Assembly (NCBI RefSeq): GCF_001375655.1
Contig: NZ_CTEN01000005.1
Coordinates: 26,543 to 90,542 of the forward strand
Direction of reading: 5' to 3'
DNA length: 64,000 nucleotides
Source of the DNA: Streptococcus varani
GTDB taxonomy: Bacteria > Bacillota > Bacilli > Lactobacillales > Streptococcaceae
Made by a program: the position numbers and the translations under genes. Shown piece after piece: positions 35,609 to 44,720 of the stretch. Below the pieces are notes generated by a model. It had not been told where the DNA came from, did not search any database, and was given only the letters and a program-made list of their open reading frames with translations. The stretch's first letter is position 1, and each line of letters starts with the position of its first letter.

Positions 35609-38329
35609 TTAGTTAAAATAACGACGCATCAGTTTGTTAGAAACATAGACCAAGGCAGTGGTAATCAACAATGCAATGGTCATATAACCCCATGTGAAGG
35701 CAGTTAATGGTTGTGTGTCCAAAATATTATTCCAAAACGGAAGATAGACGACAGCTAACTGGAAAGTAAAGGAAATAGCTAGAGCCAGGAGCAAAATCTT
35801 ATTTTGGAAGAGACTCTTATCAATCCCAAAACCTTTTTCTTTCCGGATATTAAAGACGTGGAACAATTGTGCCATAGCCATAAAGGTAAAGGTTGCTGTT
35901 TGAGCGTATTCTAAACTTGCTTCATTCGTGTAGGCGATATTAAAGACAATAAAGCTGGCAATGGCAATCAAGGCACCGTTTACGATAATTTGGCTGAGGA
36001 ATTTCTTGCTAACAAGTCCGCCCTTGGCATCGCGAGGAGGCTTGTTCATAATGTCTTCTTCCGAACTTTCAAAGGCTAGGGCCAAGGCTGGGCCAATATC
36101 AATGACCAAGTTCAAGAAGAGGATATGCAAAGCTTGGATAGGCATCGGTAAAATGAAGACGAAAGTCATCAAAACGGTCAAAATTTCAACCATATTACAT
36201 GAGAAGAGGAAAGCTACATATTTTTTGATATTGGCGAAAATGATTCGACCGATTTCGACAGCGTCAACAATGGTTGAGAAACGGTCATCTGTCAAAATCA
36301 TATCCGATGATTCTTTAGCTACTTCCGTACCACGAATTCCCATGGCAACACCAATTTCAGCACCATTTAAGGCTGGAGCGTCATTGACACCATCTCCTGT
36401 CATGGCAACTACCTCATCTTGACCCTGTAAGGCTTGGACAATTTGTAGTTTATTTTCAGGAGAAACACGCGCAAATACCGCTGTTTCTTGTACTTTTTCA
36501 GCAAAATCTGGTTGATTGACAGCTTTGTCAATTTCTAAACCAGTCATAGTGTTCTCGGCATTTTCAATACCAATTTGTTGGGCGATGATAGAGGCCGTCT
36601 TAGGATGGTCACCTGTAATCATCTTAACCTGAATACCTGCTCCCTGAGTTAAACGAACAGCTTCTTTGACATCTTGTCTTGGTGGGTCAACAATACCAAC
36701 CAAACCATCTAAAACAAAGTTCTCTTTGTGGCTCGACACAAAGTCATCCAAATCACCTTGAACAGATTGTGATGCATCTAGGTCAAGGGAGGCTACTGCC
36801 AAGACCCGCATCCCTTTACCAGCAATTTCTTCGTTCTGATCTGACCAGTAGTTTTCTTCTTGCTTGTCAGACACAAACATTCTCATTAAGACATCTGGTG
36901 CCCCTTTTACAATCACACGATTCTGTGGACCTTCATAATGGACAACCATGTATTTTTTCTCTGAACTAAATGGAACTTCAGCAACTTTTTCCCACTGACT
37001 CTGATCGATTACTGGTCTTGTTAAACCGGCTTTAGCAGCCAGTACAACCAAGGCTCCCTCTGTTGGGTCACCAATGATTTCATACTCAACCTTGTCATTG
37101 TCTTCACTCTGTTCATCCGCTTGGCGCAACTGAGCATTGGAAGCCAAGAGTCCATTTAAGACAAAGCGAGTAAGGGCGTCATGCTCGCTAGGTTGGTCCA
37201 GGGTTAATTGGAAATCACTGTCCTGTTTTTCGCCATCAATGGTAAAGTCACCTTCTGGCTGGTAACCTGTTCCTGAAATCGCCACCACTTGATCCTCAGG
37301 TAAGTAGACCATTTCTGCTGTCATCTGGTTTTCCGTCAAGGTACCTGTCTTATCACTGGCAATGACGGTAGTTGACCCCAGGGTCTCTACTGCGGACAAA
37401 CTCTTAACCAAGGCCTTGTGATCGGACATGATTTTCATCCCACGGGAAAGAGTGATGGTCGATACAGCCGGCAAGGCCTCTGGAATAGCGGCAACGGCTA
37501 AAATAATCGCAATATGGGCAACATGAATCAAATCTTGTCCTGTCATAAAGCCAACCAAGACAACAATCAAGGCCGCTAGAAAGGCTACGAAGATCAGGAT
37601 TCTTCCCAGTTTCTTCAATTCAATATCTAAAGGTGATGACGAAACTTGTCCGTTATCAATAAGAGCTGAAATCTGACCAACTTCTGTTTCCATACCTGTT
37701 CCAGTAACAAGGGCCAGAGCATTACCCCTAGCAACCGCTGTACCAGAGAAGACCATATTGGTCCGGTCTCCGATGGCCAGATCTTGGTCAAAATCATCAG
37801 TAGGACTCTTCTCAACAGCTTCTGACTCACCGGTCAGAGCAGCTTCGATAACTGCAAAGTTTGTAGCTGAAATAAGACGGGCATCCGCTGCGATGGCATC
37901 CCCTTCCTCTAAAACGATGATATCACCAGGTACGATTTCTGAGGACATGATTTCTTTTAAATCACCGTTCCGACGCACTTTCATGGTGGTAAAAATCATG
38001 TTCTGCAAGGCGTTCACAGAAGCTTGTGCTTTCATCTCAACAAAGAAGCCTGTTAGAACTGCAATAAGAAGAGCGACAAAAACTGCCATTGCCTCAACGT
38101 ATTCATTCATAAAAAGAGAGATAATACTAACAGCTGTCAACAGATAGACAATGATATTATTGATATTATGCCAAAGAATTTGCCAAGGTGTCAGACCCTC
38201 TGATTCGACCAACTCATTAAGTCCATATTTTTCTTGTCTCTCTTTAACGGCGCGATCATCTAAACCTTGTTCCGAAGAACCAAGATTCTGATAGACTTCT
38301 TCTAGTGATTTCTGGTAAACTTTTTTCAA
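35609..38329 (-). CDS. P2-type cation-transporting ATPase (calcium-type)
   Basis: 906 residues. N-terminal cation ATPase domain, ten hydrophobic helices, phosphatase motif ALTGESEAVEK near residue 175, phosphorylation motif with D326 in ASDKTGTLT, MITGDHPKTA and MTGDGVNDAPAL hinge. The PEALP motif in helix 4 (AVAAIPEALPAV) marks a P2 pump, close to SERCA/PMR1-type Ca2+/Mn2+ exporters. Start is a TTG at 38329 with AAGGAG 7 nt ahead; no ATG fits. A TGGTATAAT extended -10 lies at 38363-38368. Ion specificity is inferred. Confidence 0.88.
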   Translation of the reverse strand: MKKVYQKSLEEVYQNLGSSEQGLDDRAVKERQEKYGLNELVESEGLTPWQILWHNINNIIVYLLTAVSIISLFMNEYVEAMAVFVALLIAVLTGFFVEMKAQASVNALQNMIFTTMKVRRNGDLKEIMSSEIVPGDIIVLEEGDAIAADARLISATNFAVIEAALTGESEAVEKSPTDDFDQDLAIGDRTNMVFSGTAVARGNALALVTGTGMETEVGQISALIDNGQVSSSPLDIELKKLGRILIFVAFLAALIVVLVGFMTGQDLIHVAHIAIILAVAAIPEALPAVSTITLSRGMKIMSDHKALVKSLSAVETLGSTTVIASDKTGTLTENQMTAEMVYLPEDQVVAISGTGYQPEGDFTIDGEKQDSDFQLTLDQPSEHDALTRFVLNGLLASNAQLRQADEQSEDNDKVEYEIIGDPTEGALVVLAAKAGLTRPVIDQSQWEKVAEVPFSSEKKYMVVHYEGPQNRVIVKGAPDVLMRMFVSDKQEENYWSDQNEEIAGKGMRVLAVASLDLDASQSVQGDLDDFVSSHKENFVLDGLVGIVDPPRQDVKEAVRLTQGAGIQVKMITGDHPKTASIIAQQIGIENAENTMTGLEIDKAVNQPDFAEKVQETAVFARVSPENKLQIVQALQGQDEVVAMTGDGVNDAPALNGAEIGVAMGIRGTEVAKESSDMILTDDRFSTIVDAVEIGRIIFANIKKYVAFLFSCNMVEILTVLMTFVFILPMPIQALHILFLNLVIDIGPALALAFESSEEDIMNKPPRDAKGGLVSKKFLSQIIVNGALIAIASFIVFNIAYTNEASLEYAQTATFTFMAMAQLFHVFNIRKEKGFGIDKSLFQNKILLLALAISFTFQLAVVYLPFWNNILDTQPLTAFTWGYMTIALLITTALVYVSNKLMRRYFN

Positions 38330-38694
38330 ACAATTTCTCCTTCTAAAATGTGATATATGGTTATTATACCATTTTTAGAATATTTTTTCTAGCATAAGCT
38401 TTTGAAGCAGACCTAGCTTGTAAAGAGGGAGTCTTTACCGATCTAAAAATTTGATTCCAAAAAGTGAAATCCCACAAGAAAAATCATTGCCTGCATGCAA
38501 TAAAATATATCTCTTTTTACATTTAAATTTATCCCTCTTCCCCTCCTGTTCTTAATTAATTTTTTGCATATTATTCATTTTTACTCCCCCGTTTCTGCTA
38601 ATATTTAAACAACTCGATTGCTACTGCTTTTGCATCATTGGTATTTCGGAAGTATTTACTGCCTAAATGACTAAAGCACCACGCCACGATAAAG

Positions 38695-38723
38695 CTGTCA
38701 ATTTTTTTCTTTCATGTTATAAT
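38695..38723 (+). promoter_or_regulatory. Promoter of DUF389-busR
   Basis: CTGTCA (38695-38700) and TATAAT (38718-38723), 17-bp spacer. The remaining gap 38370-38690 is AT-rich with only a TTGCCTGCATGCAA palindrome; no gene is seen. Confidence 0.6.
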
Positions 38724-38798
38724 GTCAGAAAGCTTTTTATAATTTTTAAACCGTTATAGCCTTGCTAAAGGTATTAAATGAGATTGGAGTTCATTTGA

Positions 38799-39845
38799 AT
38801 GGATGCAAGACCTTTTTATTCAACCTTAGAGTTTCGAGATAAAATTTTATCCGACACAAAACTAGAAAAAAGAGACCTGGTTATTTTGATGTGTGCTATT
38901 TTCATAGCCTGCATTGGTCTAAATTTAAATAACTCAGTCGTGCTAATCGGAGCCATGCTGATCTCTCCCCTGATGTTACCGATTGTGGGGATGGGTTTGG
39001 GATTTTCTATTTATGATTTTCATCTCATCAAAAAATCATTTCGATTATTGACCACAGAGATTGGGATCAGCTTATTGGTATCGATTGTGTACTTTTATCT
39101 ATCTCCTATCTCTCTTGCCAGTGCGGAGTTGATTGCCAGAACTTCTCCAAATATATGGGATGTCATGATTGCTATCGCCGGGGGGATTGCTGGTGTCATC
39201 GGTTCCCGTAAGAAAGAGGCCAATAATATCGTGCCTGGGGTCGCTATCGCAACAGCCCTTATGCCCCCCATTTGTACAGTCGGTTATGGAATTGTTTATG
39301 GTAATCTCCAATACATCATCGGTGCCAGCTATCTCTTTTTACTCAATGCGGCCTTTATTATGTTAGTAACCTTTATTGGTTCTCACTTGATGCGCCATAA
39401 AAATGCCTCCATTGATTTGAGCCAGATTAGTTCTCGCATGAAAATTGGTTTCGTCTCTCTCTTTGTCCTTCTCACCATCCCTAGTATCTTCTCAGCAGGG
39501 AGCTTAGTCCTTGATTACACGCAACGGGAAGCGATGAGTCAATTTGTGACAGACCAGTTTCCAACACACACGGTCCTTAGTAAGATTTATCATAAGAAAA
39601 CCAACTTATTAGAAGTAACGATTATGGGAGAAGAACTTTCTCAGGAAGAAATAGAGGAAATTACCTCCAATCAAAAAGACTTTGGACTGGAATCTCTTCA
39701 GGTAAAAATCAACCAAGTTGCTGCCTCAGGAGTAGACGACCAAAAATTTTATCAGTACATTGAACAATATATTGATAGTAAATTGATGCAGAACAATACA
39801 AACAATGAACAAATCCAAGATGAGGTGGAGGTAGTAAAAGACTAA
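38799..39845 (+). CDS. DUF389 membrane protein
   Basis: 348 residues. Six or more hydrophobic helices in residues 25-235 with the DUF389 motifs VVLIGAMLISPLMLPIVGMG and GVAIATALMPPICTVGYG, then a soluble C-terminal part and acidic tail. DUF389 proteins (TIGR00341/TIGR00271) are of unknown function. Its TAA is directly followed by the busR ATG and the busR ribosome site GGAGG lies within its last codons, so the two are coupled. That suggests a role in osmotic or ion homeostasis with the Bus system. Confidence 0.8.
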   Translation: MDARPFYSTLEFRDKILSDTKLEKRDLVILMCAIFIACIGLNLNNSVVLIGAMLISPLMLPIVGMGLGFSIYDFHLIKKSFRLLTTEIGISLLVSIVYFYLSPISLASAELIARTSPNIWDVMIAIAGGIAGVIGSRKKEANNIVPGVAIATALMPPICTVGYGIVYGNLQYIIGASYLFLLNAAFIMLVTFIGSHLMRHKNASIDLSQISSRMKIGFVSLFVLLTIPSIFSAGSLVLDYTQREAMSQFVTDQFPTHTVLSKIYHKKTNLLEVTIMGEELSQEEIEEITSNQKDFGLESLQVKINQVAASGVDDQKFYQYIEQYIDSKLMQNNTNNEQIQDEVEVVKD

Positions 39846-40466
39846 ATGGACAAGATTTCACAAAAAGGAGCGCGCTACCAGCAGGTCGCAGTAGCCCTAG
39901 CCAGACAAATTGTAGAGGGCAAATACGCTATCGGTGAGAAGATTAAATCTCGAACCACACTCTCCAGTAATTTTAATGTTTCTCCTGAAACAGCCCGCAA
40001 AGCCATCACTATTCTGGTCGATTTAGATATCGTTGAAGTAAAACATGGTAGTGGAGTACGGGTTCTATCTAGAGAAAATGCTGCAATCTTTCTGAGCAAA
40101 TACCACGCAACCAACTCTCTACTCGAACTAAAAAAGGAATTGGAAGACCAAATCCTCCAACAAAAGAAGGATTTGGATGGTATCTCAAAAACGGTCACTA
40201 ACATCCTGGCTCAAACAAGAGATATTAACAATCGCTTCCCTTTTGAACCTTTTCAGTTGGTCTTAAGTCAAGACAGTGACTATCTGGGTCGTCAGTTAAA
40301 GGAGCTAAATCTCTGGCAGGAAACAGGTGCAACCTTGATTGGTATCGAAAGACAAGAGGAACTAATGTTGTCTCCTGGCCCCTATGCCATGCTCGAAAAA
40401 GGCGACCGAATCTTCTTTGTAGGAGATGAATTAACCTATTCAAGAATGAAAAACCTTTTTCTGTAA
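39846..40466 (+). CDS. busR: BusR, c-di-AMP-responsive GntR-type repressor
   Basis: 206 residues. Residues 1-75 are a GntR winged helix (ARYQQVAVALARQIVEGKYA, FNVSPETARKAITILVDLDI). A coiled coil spans about 90-120 (LLELKKELEDQILQQKKDL), then an RCK_C domain to the end (LGRQLKELNLWQETGATLIG, LEKGDRIFFVGDE). This is the layout of lactococcal and streptococcal BusR, which binds c-di-AMP through RCK_C and then represses busAB. Divergence from TrkA-type regulators is clear from the GntR domain. Confidence 0.9.
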   Translation: MDKISQKGARYQQVAVALARQIVEGKYAIGEKIKSRTTLSSNFNVSPETARKAITILVDLDIVEVKHGSGVRVLSRENAAIFLSKYHATNSLLELKKELEDQILQQKKDLDGISKTVTNILAQTRDINNRFPFEPFQLVLSQDSDYLGRQLKELNLWQETGATLIGIERQEELMLSPGPYAMLEKGDRIFFVGDELTYSRMKNLFL

Positions 40467-40479
40467 CATTTCTGAAAAC

Positions 40480-40506
40480 AAGACGTAATATTTGTTACGT
40501 CTTTTT
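40480..40506 (+). terminator. Terminator between busR and busAA
   Basis: AGACGTAA and TTACGTCT form a stem followed by TTTT, 15 bp after the busR stop. Confidence 0.75.
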
Positions 40507-40514
40507 AATTCTCT

Positions 40515-40553
40515 AAAGTGACCATATATGTTAAAATAAAATGTGTTCACTTT
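40515..40553. promoter_or_regulatory. busA promoter with candidate BusR operator
   Basis: An inverted repeat AAAGTGA (40515) / TTCACTTT (40546-40553) brackets the -10 box TAAAAT (40532-40537). Its place, directly ahead of the busAA ribosome site AAGGAGG, is what a repressor operator needs. The -35 box is poor. Binding by BusR is inferred. Confidence 0.6.
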
Positions 40554-40565
40554 TAAGGAGGAAAT

Positions 40566-41759
40566 ATGGATAAGATATTAGAAGTTAAAAATGTTACCAA
40601 GATATTTGGTAAAAAAAGAAAACAAGCACTTGAAATGGTGCAAGCCGGCAAAAGCAAAACAGAGATTTTGGAAAAAACTGGCTGTACCGTCGGGGTCTAT
40701 GATGCTAGTTTTGATGTAAAAGAGGGAGAGATCTTTGTGATTATGGGTCTTTCTGGTAGTGGGAAGTCAACCTTAGTTCGTCTCATTAACCGCCTCATCA
40801 ATCCGACAGACGGTAGCATCTTGATCGATAACCAAGACATCGCCAAGATGAACAAGGAAGAACTACGACACATTAGAAGACATTCTGTTAACATGGTTTT
40901 CCAGAAGTTTGGGCTCTTCCCTCACAAAACGATTCTTGAAAATACAGAATACGGCCTCGAAGTACGAGGTATTGAAAAGGCTGAACGCCAAAGATTGGCA
41001 GAACAAGCTCTGGATAACTCTTCTCTCTTGGCCTTTAAAGACCAATATCCTGATCAACTATCCGGCGGAATGCAACAGCGTGTTGGATTGGCTCGTGCCT
41101 TAGCCAACAATCCTGATATTCTACTCATGGACGAGGCCTTTTCAGCCCTCGATCCATTGATTCGTAAAGAAATGCAGGATGAATTGCTAGACCTTCAGGA
41201 AAAAGTTCATAAAACCATTATCTTTATTACACATGACTTAAACGAAGCTCTTCGAATTGGTGACCGTATTGCCTTGATGAAGGATGGTAAAATTGTCCAA
41301 ATCGGTAGCGGTGAAGAAATTCTGACCAATCCTGCCAATGATTTTGTGAGCGAGTTCGTGGAAGATGTCGATCGTTCTAAGGTCTTGACAGCACAAAACA
41401 TCATGATCAAACCGATTACGACCAATGTGGATATCGATGGTCCTAAGGTTGCCTTGAAACGCATGGATACCGAAGAAGTGAGTATGCTTCTGGCAACCAA
41501 CCGTCAACGTAAACTCTTGGGCGTTTTGACTGCTGATGCAGCCTTTAAAGCCAATATGAGACAGCATAGTTTAGTCGATTATATCGATACAGGTATTCGC
41601 ACGGTTCAAAAAGATACCTTGTTAGAGGATATCCTTCCACTTATTCACGATTCAGGCGCACCGATTGCCGTCCTGGATCAAGAACGCTTAGTGGGTGTTT
41701 TAATCAAGGGGCGTGTCATCGAAGCCTTGACCAAACAAGGAATTGAATCAACAGAATAG
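40566..41759 (+). CDS. busAA: Glycine betaine ABC transporter ATPase BusAA (OpuAA)
   Basis: 397 residues. ABC domain with Walker [10 protein letters not shown] (about 58-66), signature [15 protein letters not shown], Walker [15 protein letters not shown], and two CBS domains at about 280-395 that in OpuA sense ionic strength or bind c-di-AMP. The [20 protein letters not shown] insert after the first strand is typical of the ProV/OpuAA family. It powers uptake of glycine betaine under osmotic stress. Strong AAGGAGG site; operon with busAB. Confidence 0.93.
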   Translation: MDKILEVKNVTKIFGKKRKQALEMVQAGKSKTEILEKTGCTVGVYDASFDVKEGEIFVIMGLSGSGKSTLVRLINRLINPTDGSILIDNQDIAKMNKEELRHIRRHSVNMVFQKFGLFPHKTILENTEYGLEVRGIEKAERQRLAEQALDNSSLLAFKDQYPDQLSGGMQQRVGLARALANNPDILLMDEAFSALDPLIRKEMQDELLDLQEKVHKTIIFITHDLNEALRIGDRIALMKDGKIVQIGSGEEILTNPANDFVSEFVEDVDRSKVLTAQNIMIKPITTNVDIDGPKVALKRMDTEEVSMLLATNRQRKLLGVLTADAAFKANMRQHSLVDYIDTGIRTVQKDTLLEDILPLIHDSGAPIAVLDQERLVGVLIKGRVIEALTKQGIESTE

Positions 41760-41768
41760 GAGAGAAAC

Positions 41769-43484
41769 GTGGAAAATTTTTTACAAAACAGTTTACCGGT
41801 TGCTAATCTTGTCGACAAATCGATCGATTGGGTAACCGAAAATTTAGCAGGGTTTTTCAGAGCCGTCCAATCCTCTGGAAGTACAATAATGGATTTTGTC
41901 TCAGATACTTTATCCTTTATCCACCCACTCATTTTATTGGTCATCATCACCTTACTGGCCTTTATCATATCCGAGAAAAAGAAAAGTTTTACCATTCTGA
42001 CTGCCTTGGGTCTACTATATATCTATAACCAAGGCCTCTGGTCAGGAATGATTAACACCTTTACCCTGGTTCTTCTGGCCAGTATCATCTCCATTATTAT
42101 TGGAGTGCCCTTAGGAATCTGGATGGCCAAAAGCGAGCGTGCTAAGCAGATTATCAATCCAATCTTGGACTTCATGCAGACCATGCCAGCCTTCGTTTAC
42201 CTGATTCCAGCGGTTGCCTTCTTTGGTATCGGTATGGTACCTGGGGTCTTCGCCTCTGTTATTTTCGCCCTACCACCAACCGTACGCTTTACAAACTTAG
42301 GGATTCGTGAAATTCCAGCTGAATTAATTGAAGCTGCAGAGTCCTTCGGTTCGACAGACAAACAAAAGTTAATCAAGGTTGAGCTTCCTTTAGCCAAAAA
42401 TACCATTATGGCCGGTGTCAATCAAACCATCATGTTGGCCTTATCTATGGTGGTTACAGCCTCAATGATTGGTGCCCCTGGACTGGGTAACGGAGTCTTA
42501 TCAGCCCTCCAACATGCCGAAATTGGTGCTGGTTTCGTATCTGGTTTAGCCCTGGTTGTCTTGGCGATTATTATTGACCGCTTTACGCAGTTTGCCAACA
42601 AACCAAAGAAACAGATGCAAAAAATGAGCCCGTGGAGAAAATTCTTGGCTCCAGTATTGTTGGTTTCTTTCCTACTGACAGGCTTTACCAATTTGTTCTT
42701 ACAAGCGCAAACAGAGCAAAAGGATCAAATTACTCTTGCTTATGTGGAATGGGATTCTGAAGTGGCCTCTACCAATGTTTTGGCAGAAGTTCTCAAATCT
42801 CAAGGTTATGACGTATCCTTGGTACCTTTGGACAACGCAGTTGCTTGGAAAGCCGTCGCTGAAGGGAACGCCGATGCTTCCGTTTCAGCTTGGCTCCCAA
42901 CCACTCACCAAGGTCAATATGCCCAGTACAGCAATAACTTAGACGACCTCGGTTCAAACATGGACGGAACAAAGCTTGGTTTGGCTGTTCCTGCTTATAT
43001 GAATATCAAGAGCATTGCAGAATTGAACAACCAAGCTCAACGACAAATCATCGGAATTGAGCCCGGTGCAGGGATTATGGCCAGAACAGAAGAGGCCCTA
43101 GACAGCTACTCTAACCTGTCTAACTGGACCTTGACTACTTCTTCTACAGGTGCCATGATTACTTCCCTGGAACAGGCCTTGCGCAACCGAGAAGAAATCG
43201 TGATCACTGCTTGGATGCCACACTGGATGTTTGCTAAGTATGACTTAGTGCTCTTGGATGATCCCAACAACATCTTCGGTGGAGAGGAATCCATCCATAC
43301 CATCGCTCGTAAAGGGTTAGAAGCAGACCATAAAGAAGCCTATGATATTATCAATGCCTTCTCATGGACACCAACAGACCTACAATCCGTCATGTTAGCC
43401 ATTTCAGAAGGACAAAGTCCAAGTCAAGCTGCCAAAGAGTGGATTGAATTAAATGCAAATAAGGTAGATGAATGGTTAAAATAA
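41769..43484 (+). CDS. busAB: Glycine betaine permease/substrate-binding fusion BusAB (OpuABC)
   Basis: 571 residues. The N-terminal permease (to about 300) has the OpuAB/ProW core GVPLGIWMAKSERAKQIINP and the EAA-like loop EAAESFGSTDKQKLIKVELP. After one more helix (about 292-312) an extracellular OpuAC-type binding domain runs to the end (ITLAYVEWDSEVASTNVLAE). Such fusions work as dimers with two BusAA subunits. Nine bases separate it from busAA, with AGGAGAG as ribosome site. GTG start. Confidence 0.93.
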   Translation: MENFLQNSLPVANLVDKSIDWVTENLAGFFRAVQSSGSTIMDFVSDTLSFIHPLILLVIITLLAFIISEKKKSFTILTALGLLYIYNQGLWSGMINTFTLVLLASIISIIIGVPLGIWMAKSERAKQIINPILDFMQTMPAFVYLIPAVAFFGIGMVPGVFASVIFALPPTVRFTNLGIREIPAELIEAAESFGSTDKQKLIKVELPLAKNTIMAGVNQTIMLALSMVVTASMIGAPGLGNGVLSALQHAEIGAGFVSGLALVVLAIIIDRFTQFANKPKKQMQKMSPWRKFLAPVLLVSFLLTGFTNLFLQAQTEQKDQITLAYVEWDSEVASTNVLAEVLKSQGYDVSLVPLDNAVAWKAVAEGNADASVSAWLPTTHQGQYAQYSNNLDDLGSNMDGTKLGLAVPAYMNIKSIAELNNQAQRQIIGIEPGAGIMARTEEALDSYSNLSNWTLTTSSTGAMITSLEQALRNREEIVITAWMPHWMFAKYDLVLLDDPNNIFGGEESIHTIARKGLEADHKEAYDIINAFSWTPTDLQSVMLAISEGQSPSQAAKEWIELNANKVDEWLK

Positions 43485-43505
43485 CCATTGTGTAACTAAC
43501 AATGA

Positions 43506-43543
43506 AGCTAGCAGACAGTCCTTACTGTTTGTTAGCTTTTTTT
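43506..43543 (+). terminator. bus operon terminator
   Basis: AGCTAGCAGACAGT and ACTGTTTGTTAGCT pair (one mismatch) and are followed by TTTTTTT. Confidence 0.82.
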
Positions 43544-43613
43544 GACCATTATTTTTCCAAGAGAACAAAAAGAAAAAATGCACCTTTTTAGATACTGCCT
43601 AAAAAATTTCTAC

Positions 43614-43642
43614 TTGACCAACGGCCAAATTTACGATAGAAT
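43614..43642 (+). promoter_or_regulatory. tRNA-Cys promoter
   Basis: TTGACC (43614-43619) and TAGAAT (43637-43642), 17-bp spacer, ending 12 bp before the tRNA. Confidence 0.7.
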
Positions 43643-43654
43643 AGTTTTTGTTAT

Positions 43655-43725
43655 GGCGGTATAGCCAAGTGGTAAGGCACGGCTCTGCAAAAGCTTGATC
43701 GTCGGTTCAAATCCGTCTACCGCCT
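43655..43725 (+). tRNA. tRNA-Cys (GCA); prophage integration site
   Basis: 71 nt folding as a full cloverleaf. Acceptor stem GGCGGTA / TACCGCC, anticodon loop CTGCAAA with GCA at 43687-43689, T-loop GGTTCAAATCC. No CCA is encoded. The prophage begins right behind its 3' end, so the attachment core should lie in the T-arm/acceptor sequence, with the second copy beyond the right edge of the window. Confidence 0.95.
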
Positions 43726-43759
43726 TTCAGTACCTGAATTAACAGGAATTAACCGAATG

Positions 43760-43785
43760 AAAAGCCTGATTTTACAGGCTTTTTT
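43760..43785 (+). terminator. tRNA-Cys terminator
   Basis: AAAAGCCTG pairs with CAGGCTTTT around six bases, followed by T. An 11-bp inverted repeat, CCTGAATTAAC (43733) / GTTAATTCAGG (43799-43809), brackets it and includes the endolysin stop codon. Confidence 0.75.
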
Positions 43786-43799
43786 GATTTCCCGTTAGG

Positions 43800-44078
43800 T
43801 TAATTCAGGCTAACTTTGAAAATAAAGACATCACCACGCTTAGCGTCCCAGTCTTTGTTTTCTGCAATGAGCTTATAACCATTCTTGATGAGCCAATCAT
43901 GCTGATACTCAGTATTTACTGCCCAGCCTGCTGTAATTGCTCCAGCTGACATCAAGGCATAGTAAACAGAGCTAGAGCAATCATAAGAACCTGGTCCGTT
44001 TCTGTAGCCCATTGAGTAGGGCACTTTTCCAGCTCGTGATGTCATCCAGGCAATAGATACTTCAATATTTACTGCCAT
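43800..44078 (-). pseudogene. Endolysin (Pal-like amidase_5), truncated
   Basis: 92 codons closely resembling the N-terminus of the Dp-1 Pal amidase family: SIAWMTSRAGKVPYSMGYRN, SYDCSSSVYYALMSAGA with the catalytic cysteine, AGWAVNTEYQHDWLIKNGY, then KRGDVFIF. At that point family members go on with a histidine-bearing segment and a choline- or wall-binding domain; here seven residues later the frame stops inside the sequence next to the tRNA. The rest of the catalytic domain is gone, so no lytic activity is expected. Confidence 0.8.
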
Positions 44079-44196
44079 TGTCTTCCTCCTTTAGAAATAA
44101 TTGAATAAAAGGGGAAAGCATGAGGAGTAAAAAAGAAAGAGGTACTAGCGATAGTACCCCTGCAATTATCAAGATAATTTTCCCTAATTTCCTCAT
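44062..44196 (-). CDS. Small membrane protein in lysis cassette (44 residues)
   Basis: ATG at 44196 follows AGGAGG at six bases. The peptide MRKLGKIILIIAGVLSLVPL continues with a second hydrophobic run (SFLLLMLSPFIQLF) and a charged tail. It ends in a TGA 16 bp inside the endolysin start, so the two are coupled. Its position between holin and endolysin suggests a small holin or antiholin. Too short for family assignment. Confidence 0.6.
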   Translation of the reverse strand: MRKLGKIILIIAGVLSLVPLSFLLLMLSPFIQLFLKEEDNGSKY

Positions 44197-44206
44197 GCTA
44201 TGCCTC

Positions 44207-44434
44207 CTATTTAGGTTCAGTGTAGGTCATTGCTCTGTCTGAGTCTGATACCCCAGCTGTAGTAGGGTCAGACACAACTCCAAGCAAGACAAGCAATGTA
44301 AGAGCTGTATTGGCTACGTCATTGATATTGTCAGGCAACTTCAAGCCTAGCTGTTGGGCTAGTAAAAGAGCTGTTGCGACAATGGCCGTCAAAGTCGCCT
44401 TGTTCTTAAAGCGTAGTTTCCAATTAAGTTTCAT
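44207..44434 (-). CDS. Phage holin, phi LC3 family
   Basis: 75 residues. Opening MKLNWKLRFKNKATLTAIVA is the phi LC3 holin signature; two hydrophobic segments (about 14-28 and 40-56) flank a short loop. Holins open the membrane for the endolysin. Located directly ahead of the small membrane protein and endolysin. Confidence 0.85.
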   Translation of the reverse strand: MKLNWKLRFKNKATLTAIVATALLLAQQLGLKLPDNINDVANTALTLLVLLGVVSDPTTAGVSDSDRAMTYTEPK

Positions 44435-44438
44435 GAAT

Positions 44439-44717
44439 TTAATTCCTTTCCTTAATCATTGTTTTTAGTTCTCTGACATCTTCTGTCAGGTTCTTCATCT
44501 GTTCAGTCATAGCTACTAACGCCTGATTTTGTTTATCATGGTCATCTAGCCGCCGTGTATGGTCTTTGATGGTCTGCTCCAAAAATGAGATTTTAAGCTC
44601 AAGAGTATTGATTTTTGTAGCTTGCTCAATACTTTTAGCTTTCAGCACATTATAAAAGCCATAAACTGTAATGATGAACCCTACGAGAGTAATCAGCGCT
44701 TGGTATTCAGGTCTCAA
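44439..44717 (-). CDS. Holin-like / XhlA-type protein
   Basis: 92 residues with one N-terminal membrane helix (ALITLVGFIITVYGFYNVL) and a long coiled coil (LELKISFLEQTIKDHTRRLD onward). This topology is that of haemolysin XhlA-like proteins that assist phi LC3 holins. Four bases separate it from the holin gene. Confidence 0.65.
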   Translation of the reverse strand: MRPEYQALITLVGFIITVYGFYNVLKAKSIEQATKINTLELKISFLEQTIKDHTRRLDDHDKQNQALVAMTEQMKNLTEDVRELKTMIKERN

Positions 44718-44720
44718 ATA

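Noticed and set aside
35961..36422. 153-codon frame antisense to the P-type ATPase gene
   Set aside because: Mirrors the codon pattern of the ATPase; no start signals.
38330..38500. yybP-ykoY (Mn2+) riboswitch before the P-type ATPase
   Set aside because: An extended -10 box lies only about 35 bp upstream of the start codon, leaving no room for the aptamer in the leader.
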